Under the pieces are notes generated by a model. The model saw only the letters and a list, made by a program, of their open reading frames with translations. It ran no database searches and was not told where the DNA came from. A DNA stretch of 64,000 nucleotides, taken from NCBI GenBank assembly GCA_964352735.1, contig CAYGTC010000003.1:1-64000 (forward strand), in the 5' to 3' direction. A program made the position numbers and the translations under genes. Of the stretch, positions 35,041 to 43,114 are shown in pieces (positions within the stretch are counted from its first letter, which is position 1; each line of letters begins with the position of its first letter). This DNA comes from NORP309 sp964352735 (GTDB taxonomy: Bacteria > Pseudomonadota > Gammaproteobacteria > Xanthomonadales > Marinicellaceae).

Positions 35041-36537
35041 TTATTCGGTTTTATCCAATTGTTTTAAATAATTTTCGGCAGTTTGTATGAGGCGTTCTTT
35101 TTTATCGGGTTCCATCGAATTAATGCGTTTTAAAAGCATAGACATTCTCGGGTTTTTTTGAAAAAAACTTTGATGTTTATCGAGAAATCGCCAGAATAGG
35201 GCATCCCATATTTCACACCATTTGCCTTTTTTATAATCACTCATTTTGATTAAGTAATTACTGCCACTGATGTAAGGTTTGGTAGACATTAAGCCTCCAT
35301 CAGCAAATTGGCTCATACCATAGACATTAGGAACCATAACCCAGTCGTATGCATCAATATACATTTCCATAAACCATTGGTATACTTGGTCAGGATCAAA
35401 TTCGCACAGCATCATAAAGTTGCCAATAATCATTAGCCTTTCTATGTGGTGTGAATAACCAGTCTGCAGGGCTTTTTCAATGGTTTTGTCGACTGGCTCT
35501 ATCCCTGTGTTCCCAAGATAAAAACTGTTGGGTATTTTGCGTTTAAATTGCCAGAAATTGTGAGTCCTTTGAAAGACACCTTTTGCGATATAGACGCCTC
35601 TGATATATTCACGCCAACCAATGATTTGCCTAATGATTCCTTCTTGTGCGTTGATGGGAATTTTTTCTGTAGAACAAAAATCTACGATGGACTTAACCAC
35701 TTCATCAGGAGTCAGTAATCCATTATTCAGCATGGGAGATATAATGCTGTGATTGAGAAAATGTTGGTCTTTTACAATGGCATCTTGATAAATCCCGAAT
35801 TCGTGAAACCGTTTTTCTAGAAAATCATTGAGCCAGGTTTTTGCGCTGCTGTGTGTGTTGGGGTATAAAGGTAGAGGGTTAATATGACCAAGATTGTCAT
35901 CAAAATGTTCATTGATATATGCACAAGCCTCTTGATAATGGTTATCAACTTCTACGGATGGTACTTGTAAAGGCGTTTTGTTTTTTGGGTATTTCTTTCT
36001 GTTTTCATGATCAAAAGACCATTTATCACCGACCGGTTTGCCTTCTTCTGTTACCATGATTTTTAATCTTTGCCTTTCTTTTTTATAAAAGCTGGTTAGG
36101 AAAAATTTCTTTTTATCGGCTCTGAAGAAACCTTTGAGGTCCTGATTTTGATTGATGAATGAAGGTGACTGATACCTTAATGTTTTTATATCATGTTGTT
36201 CTGAGGCTTTGCGTATGCGTTTTTCTAACCAATCATCGCACACATTGATGTAATGTATGTTTTGATAACCTTTTTTTGATAATTCATTGATCAATACTCT
36301 GATGTCCGCACATTTTTCTATTGCATTGATGTATTTGACGTCTTTTACGCCATTGTGCTCTAGATAATCCAGATAATGTTTCATGGATGTGCGGTGATAC
36401 ACCAGTTTTTGTTTGTGAAAAGGGTATTGACTGAAAAATAAATATTCTTCAATGATATATGTGCAATGACCATTAGTGGTGAATGGGGTATCAAAAAATA
36501 ATTGATGTGGAAAAACTATATTAACGTGTTTATTCAT
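35041..36537 (-). CDS. FeS-BCP/(6-4)-type cryptochrome-photolyase without the usual cysteine pair
   Basis: A 498-residue protein of the prokaryotic DPRP photolyase group, which repairs (6-4) photoproducts with FAD. It has an N-terminal Rossmann-like domain (VFPHQLFF) and a helical FAD domain with RQIIGWREYIRG, PNVYGMSQFADGG and STKPYISGSNY. Relatives such as PhrB bind a 4Fe-4S cluster with a SDYCxGC segment. Here it reads SDYKKGK (434-439), so two ligand positions are Lys. Only a nearby Cys441 remains. The ATG at 36537 overlaps the stop of the DUF2256 gene (TGATG). The frame is open nine codons further up. Confidence 0.93.
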   Translation of the reverse strand: MNKHVNIVFPHQLFFDTPFTTNGHCTYIIEEYLFFSQYPFHKQKLVYHRTSMKHYLDYLEHNGVKDVKYINAIEKCADIRVLINELSKKGYQNIHYINVCDDWLEKRIRKASEQHDIKTLRYQSPSFINQNQDLKGFFRADKKKFFLTSFYKKERQRLKIMVTEEGKPVGDKWSFDHENRKKYPKNKTPLQVPSVEVDNHYQEACAYINEHFDDNLGHINPLPLYPNTHSSAKTWLNDFLEKRFHEFGIYQDAIVKDQHFLNHSIISPMLNNGLLTPDEVVKSIVDFCSTEKIPINAQEGIIRQIIGWREYIRGVYIAKGVFQRTHNFWQFKRKIPNSFYLGNTGIEPVDKTIEKALQTGYSHHIERLMIIGNFMMLCEFDPDQVYQWFMEMYIDAYDWVMVPNVYGMSQFADGGLMSTKPYISGSNYLIKMSDYKKGKWCEIWDALFWRFLDKHQSFFQKNPRMSMLLKRINSMEPDKKERLIQTAENYLKQLDKTE

Positions 36538-36677
36538 GATGAGTTCTTTTTCTGGTATCGGCATCTTTGACTGCAGTATTTAACTTGTTGCCAGTCTTTT
36601 TTCCATTTTTTACGCCAACTAAATGGCTTTTGACAAACGATGCATATTTTTGTTGGTAAATGAGGTTTTTTGTGCAT
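36534..36677 (-). CDS. DUF2256 zinc-knuckle small protein
   Basis: A 47-residue protein with four cysteines in CIVC (12 and 15) and CSQRC (35 and 39), and the conserved LPTKIC, PFSWRKKW and VKYCSQRC blocks of DUF2256. The family is usually found next to photolyase genes, and here the stop codon overlaps the start of the photolyase gene. It is probably a metal-binding accessory protein for DNA repair or flavoprotein function; its role is not established. Confidence 0.9.
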   Translation of the reverse strand: MHKKPHLPTKICIVCQKPFSWRKKWKKDWQQVKYCSQRCRYQKKNSS

Positions 36678-36687
36678 CTTTTAGATA

Positions 36688-37809
36688 CTACAATTCAAGT
36701 TGAGTTGATTGTGTGCATGCTTTCCAAAACTTGAAGAACGATTGATAATCATCTTGTACATCAAACATCCAATCTCTTGACTCTTGTAAACCCGTGTAAT
36801 GTTGATTCAACGGGTGTTCTTTATAGATGATTTTTTGACAAGGATGATTCTTTTTGAAATCATCAAATTCGCCAACATAGACCATAATGTTTTCAATGTT
36901 GTTACTCAAATCCATCATGAAATTGATGCTTTTATCCGAAACAGGGTATTTTTCAAAAATTGATGGCTCAAGCAATAAAACACGATTGGCCTTTAAGTCA
37001 TTGTGCCAAATCGGATCCATGTTGTAATAGTTATAAATTAAAGTCGGATCGTCTTTATTGATATTAATGGCTTGTTGTTTTGGAAGTTTTGTTGAAAGGT
37101 TAATATTTTCATACCCACTCAATACTTCAGGAGTTTTGATGTTTTTTAATGCTTCATAAGACGTATCTAGATAACTGCCTTTTTGTTGTGTGTAACAATA
37201 CTTGTTGATGTTTTCTTGATTTGCAACGTATTTTTTTTGAGCGTTGGTGCCAACAACCCATTGCCAGCTCAATGCATTACTTGCCCAATCACCATCCAGT
37301 AAATGATAATACATCCATTGAGCAGGTTTGAGCCAGTGACTGGCAGCAATGTTACAGGCCAGTGATGCGATATACATTCTTACGTGATTATGTAGGTAAC
37401 CTGTTTGATAAAAATATGCAATCGCATCATCTATCGCTTTAATTCCAGTTTGCCCTTGCTTTATGGCTGTGCTGAATTGGTCGTTATTAACCCCTTTTTG
37501 TGGGTCTCTCAGATCTTGATTGATTTGTTCTCCCAAATGTTGCCATCTTAGTTGCCAATAATCTCTCCAGGCCAATTCTTGAATAAATTTTCTGATGCTT
37601 TTTAAATCATAATTTTTAGTGATGAGGTGCCTTAAGACCACAGCGGTTGAAATGACTCCACGTGATATATAAGGAGACAGTAATGTGACATCACCATCTA
37701 TGAAATTTCTGTTTTTAACATAACTGTCTGGCAAAATGCTATTGACTCTGTCCATGATTGACTGATAGTTCGTTGGGAAAAAATACTTTAGATAAAAATC
37801 ATTCTCCAT
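36688..37809 (-). CDS. Photolyase-like protein with the FAD domain at the N-terminus
   Basis: A 373-residue protein. Residues 1-215 are a photolyase FAD-binding domain (RNFIDGDVTLLSPYISRG, FIQELAWRDYWQ, GYLHNHVRMYIAS, DGDWASNALSWQWV). The typical N-terminal antenna domain is missing. Instead a C-terminal alpha/beta-like region (about 265-373) contains NRVLLLEPSIFEKYP, ENIMVYVGEFDDF and YKEHP. This looks like a permuted domain order. It leads an operon with DUF2256 and the second photolyase. The substrate (CPD, single-stranded DNA, or signalling only) cannot be told from sequence. Confidence 0.88.
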   Translation of the reverse strand: MENDFYLKYFFPTNYQSIMDRVNSILPDSYVKNRNFIDGDVTLLSPYISRGVISTAVVLRHLITKNYDLKSIRKFIQELAWRDYWQLRWQHLGEQINQDLRDPQKGVNNDQFSTAIKQGQTGIKAIDDAIAYFYQTGYLHNHVRMYIASLACNIAASHWLKPAQWMYYHLLDGDWASNALSWQWVVGTNAQKKYVANQENINKYCYTQQKGSYLDTSYEALKNIKTPEVLSGYENINLSTKLPKQQAININKDDPTLIYNYYNMDPIWHNDLKANRVLLLEPSIFEKYPVSDKSINFMMDLSNNIENIMVYVGEFDDFKKNHPCQKIIYKEHPLNQHYTGLQESRDWMFDVQDDYQSFFKFWKACTQSTQLEL

Positions 37810-37865
37810 AATAACAATTGATCGTTAAACATAAGAAAGAGACCTTAGCTACATGGTTGTCAAAT

Positions 37866-37934
37866 AAACGTGAAATTAGGTTGAGGTTTTTGATCAGATA
37901 TGATGATTTTCAATGTGAAAAAAACGTGAAATTA
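37866..37934. promoter_or_regulatory. Spaced 13-bp direct repeats before the photolyase operon
   Basis: AAACGTGAAATTA occurs twice (37866-37878 and 37922-37934), 56 bp apart start to start, in the region shared by the divergent photolyase operon and the M28 gene. On the minus strand a TTGACA lies nearby, at about 37857-37862. They may be operator half-sites. Confidence 0.4.
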
Positions 37935-38038
37935 AATTTATACTTTTTCACATAAATTAGATGCAGCTGAAGGTAAGATAGATGTCAAGAATATAAATAT
38001 TTATTTTCTTGCTAAGTTTTAAACAACACTCCCTCTTT

Positions 38039-38067
38039 AAAGACCAAGTTTTCTTGGTCTTTTTTTT
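38039..38067 (+). terminator. Intrinsic terminator without an upstream coding gene
   Basis: A perfect 10-bp stem AAAGACCAAG/CTTGGTCTTT with a TTTT loop, then further T's to 38067. The nearest plus-strand gene upstream ends at 34912 and already has its own terminator. This one must end a non-coding transcript or attenuate the M28 gene that starts at 38143. Confidence 0.8.
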
Positions 38068-38142
38068 GCTTGAATATAGAATATGACAAGTAGAGTCATA
38101 CAATGTGTTAACATCACAGTGGTTTTTGTAGGTTTTTGGAAT

Positions 38143-39483
38143 ATGTTGAAGTTTTTAAAATTGTGGATTGTTTTGTTTTTATACCAGAATATTGCACTTG
38201 CAGAGAAAGTTGATCTTATTATTATCGATATTGATGGAATAGGCCTGAATTCATTAACTGAAATAAAAAACCATGATGATATTCAGTGGTGGGTTGAAAT
38301 GGGTGATAAAATGGTTGTTTCAGCCATGCCTGATGTTGAGCTACCTGATCATTTTAAAACGCTCAAGGTAATACATGATTTAGACACTGATGATTTGGCC
38401 TTTCAAACTTTAGGTCATTGCGATCATTCGGAACATGATCAGAGTTTACACAATGCTGTTGACGTGGTTTTTACAAATCACAGTTCTCAGATCATCAACA
38501 CAAAAAAATTCGTCAATAAGCAACAGTTATATGGGCATGATGCCATCAAGGCATTTCAGAAAAATAGCACATTGGTTTATCAATACAAAAATCACTTTCC
38601 AAGTGGGGGCAATTCAATCGATGCTCAAACACAAATACTTGTTAACTCAGTAGACAAGAATCGTTGGTATGAACAAGTTGAACTTTTGTCCAGTTTAGAC
38701 AGAATGGAAGATGAAGATTTGAAGCGGGCTGGACAGTGGTTAGAAGACAAGTTTGCAGCATTAGGACTGAGTACCTCAAGACTAACATTGCACCCGAGTT
38801 ATCCTGGATTTAATGTGTTAGGTTTTAAACAGGGGACGAAGCGCCCTGATGATTGGTATGTAGTGGGAGCTCATTTAGATTCAAGAAACAGAACTTGGGA
38901 CCAATCCTTGCCATCGCCTGGGGCAGAAGACAATGCATCAGGTTGTTCTGGCGTTCTGGAAGTAGCCAATGTGATCAGTCAATACGAAACAGAAGCCTCG
39001 ATATTTTTTATGTGCTTCATTGCTGAAGAAAGGGGGCTGCTTGGATCGGCTGATGTGATCACACAATTAACCCGTGATGACGATCTGGGTAAAATCAAAA
39101 CGATGTTAAATATGGATATGATCAGTTATCGACTGAATGATAGGAATATTGCTATTGCAGTCACCAATAGACTCAGTTATCAAGGTTTAGCCAACAGTGT
39201 TGCGGCAAATGGGATGCTTTATTCTGATATTGATTGGCAGGTGTCAACCAATATGTGCTGCACAGATTTTGTGTCCTTTTCCCAAGCAGGCATACCTGCG
39301 GTTACTTCAAATCAACCTGATATTGGGACTTATTTTGGTTATCATACTGTTAATGACCTTGCTGAAAACTTAGATAGAGACTTGGGCTCTGGCGTGGTAA
39401 AGGCGAATCTTGCAACATTGATTGATCTGGTGAAAATAGATTTTGATTCCGTTGATATAATTTTCGCCAATCAATTTGAATGA
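38143..39483 (+). CDS. M28 family aminopeptidase, secreted
   Basis: A zinc exopeptidase of 446 residues from the ATG at 38143, which gives a signal peptide (to ALAEK); the frame opens 20 codons earlier at 38083. The metal-ligand series of M28 is complete: GAHLDSR (His, then Asp), GAEDNASG (Asp), AEERGLLGS (Glu-Glu), NMDMISY (Asp) and FGYHTVND (His). The 200-residue N-terminal part before the catalytic domain has no family I recognise. It adds another periplasmic or extracellular peptidase to the window. It is followed after 47 nt by the crotonase gene. Confidence 0.92.
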   Translation: MLKFLKLWIVLFLYQNIALAEKVDLIIIDIDGIGLNSLTEIKNHDDIQWWVEMGDKMVVSAMPDVELPDHFKTLKVIHDLDTDDLAFQTLGHCDHSEHDQSLHNAVDVVFTNHSSQIINTKKFVNKQQLYGHDAIKAFQKNSTLVYQYKNHFPSGGNSIDAQTQILVNSVDKNRWYEQVELLSSLDRMEDEDLKRAGQWLEDKFAALGLSTSRLTLHPSYPGFNVLGFKQGTKRPDDWYVVGAHLDSRNRTWDQSLPSPGAEDNASGCSGVLEVANVISQYETEASIFFMCFIAEERGLLGSADVITQLTRDDDLGKIKTMLNMDMISYRLNDRNIAIAVTNRLSYQGLANSVAANGMLYSDIDWQVSTNMCCTDFVSFSQAGIPAVTSNQPDIGTYFGYHTVNDLAENLDRDLGSGVVKANLATLIDLVKIDFDSVDIIFANQFE

Positions 39484-39530
39484 TTTTTGTTCATCACTAT
39501 TCTATTTAAAATGAGTATTAATACATCCCT

Positions 39531-40346
39531 ATGAAAATAAACACTTCGAGAATAAATATCAATATTGTTGACAATATTGCTCATCTCCAGTTAGCGCGCC
39601 CTAAAAAGCATAATGCTTTAGACATAGATATGTTTGATGCCATAGTAGGTGCAATCAAACAATTAAAGAAAGACCGCAGTATCAGGGCTGTAGTGGTTTC
39701 GGGGCAGGGGCCGGACTTTTGCACAGGTTTAGATGTTAAATCTGTCATGGGCTCACCCAAAGGCATGGTTAAATTATTATTCAAATGGTTACCATGGCGA
39801 GCTAATTTGGCACAAAAGGTTTCAACAGACTGGCAAAAAATTCCGGTGCCAGTGATCATGGCCATACATGGAAGATGTTGGGGCGGTGGATTGCAAATTG
39901 CATTGGGCGCTGACATAAGAGTTGCCCATCCAGAAGCTTCTTTATCAATTCTAGAAGGACGGTGGGGGATAATACCAGATATGGGCGGCACTTTGGCCTT
40001 AAGAGAAAACTGCAGAATGGATGTGGCTAAAGAATTAGCGATGACAGCTGAATTCATTGATGGTGATACAGCCAAAGAAAAGGGTTTGATTACACATGTG
40101 AATGATGATCCTTTACTGATGGCGAAAGAGTTAGCAACTCAGATTGCACAACAGTCACCTGATGCTGTTGCCGCAGTAAAACGTTTATACAATAAAAGTT
40201 GGTTTTCAAGCAAAGGCATGGTTTTACTGCGTGAATCTTTATATCAAATGAGAATCATGAATGGTAAAAACATGAAAATTAAATCCTATAATCAAACACA
40301 TGAAAAAGATCAGCATAAAGATTTTATAGATCGCAAAAAATGGTGA
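39531..40346 (+). CDS. Enoyl-CoA hydratase/isomerase (crotonase) family protein
   Basis: A 271-residue cytoplasmic protein with the crotonase fold. The oxyanion-hole segments are HNALD and GQGPDFCTGLD, then HGRCWGGGLQIALGADIRVA, and EGRWGIIPDMGGT carries the acidic residues that usually act in catalysis. The MGSPKGMVKLLFKWLP loop resembles members annotated as crotonase/enoyl-CoA hydratase family without a proven substrate. It could hydrate or isomerise an acyl-CoA in beta-oxidation. Confidence 0.92.
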   Translation: MKINTSRININIVDNIAHLQLARPKKHNALDIDMFDAIVGAIKQLKKDRSIRAVVVSGQGPDFCTGLDVKSVMGSPKGMVKLLFKWLPWRANLAQKVSTDWQKIPVPVIMAIHGRCWGGGLQIALGADIRVAHPEASLSILEGRWGIIPDMGGTLALRENCRMDVAKELAMTAEFIDGDTAKEKGLITHVNDDPLLMAKELATQIAQQSPDAVAAVKRLYNKSWFSSKGMVLLRESLYQMRIMNGKNMKIKSYNQTHEKDQHKDFIDRKKW

Positions 40347-40422
40347 TTGTTTAAAGTGTCTTTCTTTGAGTACTTTTTATAACATTGTTCTTAGATATGT
40401 GATCCTGATAAATGGCATCTAG

Positions 40423-40577
40423 CCCGAATATTTCATCAAAACGGTAAAAAAATTGATTTTATCTATGAAAAACATCGAGTTAAACGATATTTATAAAAGT
40501 ACACTTTGTATCTGAATGGTTTTATGAAAAAAATGGCTGCATATCTTGAATAAAACCACTCACAAGCGATGTATAAG
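40423..40577. mobile_element. R1 MITE copy D, truncated
   Basis: It begins with CTAG (40419-40422) and CCCGAATATTTCATCA and follows copy C closely for about 130 bp up to CATATCTTGAATAAAA. It then loses most of the other half and ends near AAGCGATGTATAAG. The second inverted repeat is missing. Confidence 0.78.
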
Positions 40578-40658
40578 TTTGATTCATGCTTAGTGAGGTT
40601 TAATAGAGAAATCCATTGTGGTTACGTTGAGCTCACGATTGATTAAACTATACAAGAT

Positions 40659-41273
40659 TCAGCGAGGATTGTTGGCAATAAAGATTAACAGTTGTCCTTT
40701 CTTAAAATCCACATGAATTGTGTTATCGTTGGCGTGATTTCTGGTGCCAATTTTGTGTTTTTTAATGCTGAGTGTCAAGTTATTCAGTGGATACTTTAAG
40801 CCTTTACTGCTCACATGTTTGGCTTTTGGAAAAGGAAACAATGAAATGGTCTTATTTTTGACATTGGAGATGGTATTATTTTTTTTAAGAAAATAGTAAT
40901 GTTGTCTGTCATCATAAAAAGTAATGTTCAGTTCTTTTTTATACTTCAATGCTGTGCTGAGGTTGCCTAAAAAGTGGTCTTGTTCTAGGCCGCTGGCTGA
41001 AAACACATCTACTTGATAATAACCATGAGATAATATGATTTTTAATGCTTTTTCAAAGTCAGTATGGTTTTGATCTGGTGTATTAATGGTTGTGATATTA
41101 TCGGGTATTTCTTTTAATGAATCGAAGTCTCCTGAAATAATATCAGGGACAATTCCATGAGCTTCTAGAAATGTATAGGCGCCATCAGCACAAAAAATGG
41201 CATGGTATTTGTTAATATTTGGTATTGTTTTTGGTTTTTCTCCATTGAGAAATAAAGCGACTTTATGATTCAT
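40659..41273 (-). CDS. Thiamine pyrophosphokinase
   Basis: A 204-residue enzyme that transfers pyrophosphate from ATP to thiamine. Family motifs run in order: CADGAYTFL, ISGDFDS, NHTDFEKAL and GLEQDHFLGN (the acidic residues bind magnesium and ATP). A shorter beta domain follows, with FPFPKAKHVSSKGLKYPL. It is a single gene lying between an R1 half-copy on each side (D and E). No thiamine riboswitch was recognised upstream. Confidence 0.92.
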   Translation of the reverse strand: MNHKVALFLNGEKPKTIPNINKYHAIFCADGAYTFLEAHGIVPDIISGDFDSLKEIPDNITTINTPDQNHTDFEKALKIILSHGYYQVDVFSASGLEQDHFLGNLSTALKYKKELNITFYDDRQHYYFLKKNNTISNVKNKTISLFPFPKAKHVSSKGLKYPLNNLTLSIKKHKIGTRNHANDNTIHVDFKKGQLLIFIANNPR

Positions 41274-41354
41274 ACTGATTTGCAGGCCAGTTTATGCAAA
41301 AATCTCATTATATCAGAGTTGGGTTTTTGAAGTTTGCTGATGATTCTCAGATCA

Positions 41355-41463
41355 ACCATTTTTTATGATGCTATTCAGGTATAAAGTATACTTTAAAAAA
41401 ATCATGTAAGGTTTTGCTTTTTATCAATAAAATCAAATTTTTATAGAGCTGATGAAGTTTTCA
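41355..41463. mobile_element. Decayed R1-like half copy E
   Basis: It shares ACCATTTTTT, ATTCAGGTA, AAAGT, ATAAAATC and TGATGAA in the same order as the right half of copies A and B, with many substitutions. The terminal GGG-TTAR is not preserved. Listed as probable. Confidence 0.4.
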
Positions 41464-41470
41464 TACTGCA

Positions 41471-41845
41471 TTATTCCTGCACGAACCATTTACTGTGAAA
41501 TTTACCTGTGGTTGAAACAATGCCTGTCCAATTATTTTCTCTGAGCTCTATTGAAGGAGGTGTTTGGTGTGGTTTTTGCCCTCTAATGGTGGGTGTTTGA
41601 GCAAACACTTCATCTTCAATGATGGTAAGAAAATGGGCATCAGTTAAATGTTCAACATAAGAGCCTTTCCAGTAAACTCTGATATTTTGGCCCTTCCTTA
41701 TGGCGTCGACTAATGTCTGTTTATCACCAGAGATGATTTCACCCTTTTTATTGACTTCGAGCACTTGTTGCCAACTAAGTGAGGTTTTAGCATTGCCAAA
41801 AGCAGCAAATGAGATCAGTATGATAAATATTAGATTTTTTGACAT
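41471..41845 (-). CDS. Small secreted protein of unknown function
   Basis: A 124-residue protein with a signal peptide (1-19, ending FGNAK). The mature part is about 100 residues and has no Cys, with the segments LVDAIRKGQNIRVYWKG and DAHFLTIIEDEVFAQTPTIRGQKP. No family is recognised. Monocistronic as far as can be seen. It may be a periplasmic binding or structural protein. Confidence 0.65.
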   Translation of the reverse strand: MSKNLIFIILISFAAFGNAKTSLSWQQVLEVNKKGEIISGDKQTLVDAIRKGQNIRVYWKGSYVEHLTDAHFLTIIEDEVFAQTPTIRGQKPHQTPPSIELRENNWTGIVSTTGKFHSKWFVQE

Positions 41846-41993
41846 GGCTTGTGTACGAAGTTTTAAGTGTTAACAATACTACCATTGAGAATAGTCAGTA
41901 ACAATACAAATGAGATAGGGTGATAGGTATATGCGACCAATGGAATCGTTTTTGAATAATTCAAATTTTGGTATGTTATTGATCTGTGATTTT

Positions 41994-42028
41994 ACATTGA
42001 TGAACCATGTATAATGGTTCATCAATGT
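41994..42028. repeat. Perfect 15-bp inverted repeat with 5-nt loop
   Basis: ACATTGATGAACCAT and ATGGTTCATCAATGT surround GTATA. It is in the 320-bp gap between two minus-strand genes. There is no T-run on either side, so it is not a standard terminator. Nothing else was recognised between 41846 and 42165. Confidence 0.75.
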
Positions 42029-42165
42029 ATCAACAAGGTAGGGATATCAAAAAATAATCATCTCAGCATTGTGGTTTTTATCAAGGAATGACAGGATAAA
42101 TTCATGACCTAAGATCTTGTTTGTATGATTTCGCCTAATTAATGACAAACTTCGCCTTAATATGT

Positions 42166-42978
42166 CTACTCTTCAAAATAGGTCTGAAATTGATTTTCTG
42201 CCACAATTATTTCGCAAGTTTGCACCGCATCATTGGGTGTGCACTCCAAGGCCTGTTGATAAAGCTCAGCGGCACGCTCTTCTTGTTTTCCAAATACCAT
42301 CAAGGCGTTTGCATATTCACGTGCAGTAACTGTGGTATCTGGAGTGAGTTCAAGTGACTTTTCAAAATGTTCAATGGCTTTGGGTTTTTTGGCTCCATAG
42401 GTTAACCCTCCTAACATTGAACCTATACTATCAATGATCTCAGTATGATATACGCCCATTGCGGTATGGGCTTCTGAATGATTCGGCTCGAGGTCTAATG
42501 TGGCTGTTAAGAGTTTTTTGACTTTACCGGCCAATCCTTCACTGAGCGCTTTAGTTATTGAAATTGCCTGAGCATAACGACCCATCAATAAGGCTGTAAC
42601 AAACTGCGTATTGGCACACTCTGGTAGCAATTCAGCAGCCGCTTCACAGATTTCTATTGCTGAGGACAATAGTTCAATGATTTGATCTTCATCTTCGCAA
42701 ACGAAATCACAATATGACGTAACTGATCTGGCCAAAATAACTGCTCCGAAATCACCCCATTCATAAGCCAGTTTAGCCGCATTTTCAAAATCTCCGTTAT
42801 GATAATAAAGCCATGCTTGGGCTTGTGCATCAAGTGCCTCTTGTTCATAATCATCACGATCAAGTGGATAGGGGTATTGATCTCCTTGGTGGAGTTTATC
42901 CCAAATTTCAGCAAGTTCCTGTTGATCTAATTGGTATGTAATGTCTTCAGGCAGTTGATCCCAGTCTGATATGTGCAT
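42166..42978 (-). CDS. TPR-repeat protein
   Basis: A 270-residue soluble protein, mostly helical. At least three TPR-like units are visible in the C-terminal half (for example KAIEHFEKSLELTPD and RAAELYQQALECTPND). The N-terminal part is acidic (LPEDITYQLDQQELAEIWDKL). No signal peptide. The ATG at 42978 has GGAAA in position; the open frame starts nine codons earlier (43005). It probably acts as a scaffold or assembly factor; the partner is unknown. Confidence 0.8.
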   Translation of the reverse strand: MHISDWDQLPEDITYQLDQQELAEIWDKLHQGDQYPYPLDRDDYEQEALDAQAQAWLYYHNGDFENAAKLAYEWGDFGAVILARSVTSYCDFVCEDEDQIIELLSSAIEICEAAAELLPECANTQFVTALLMGRYAQAISITKALSEGLAGKVKKLLTATLDLEPNHSEAHTAMGVYHTEIIDSIGSMLGGLTYGAKKPKAIEHFEKSLELTPDTTVTAREYANALMVFGKQEERAAELYQQALECTPNDAVQTCEIIVAENQFQTYFEE

Positions 42979-43114
42979 ATTATTTTCCAAGATTGATTGA
43001 GTCAATTATTTTATCAATATCAATCAATATGTAAAGGTAATTTAACAGGATTGTCTGATTCAATATGTTTAAAAAAAATACACTATGAAGTCTCATTGTA
43101 TCTTATTGATTGAT

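Noticed and set aside
39581..40075. Antisense 164-codon frame
   Set aside because: It is the shadow of the crotonase gene, whose family motifs are clear on the other strand.
41355..41463. Treating the whole stretch as a certain R1 copy
   Set aside because: Similarity is limited to short ordered blocks and the terminal repeat is lost, so it is listed with low confidence only.
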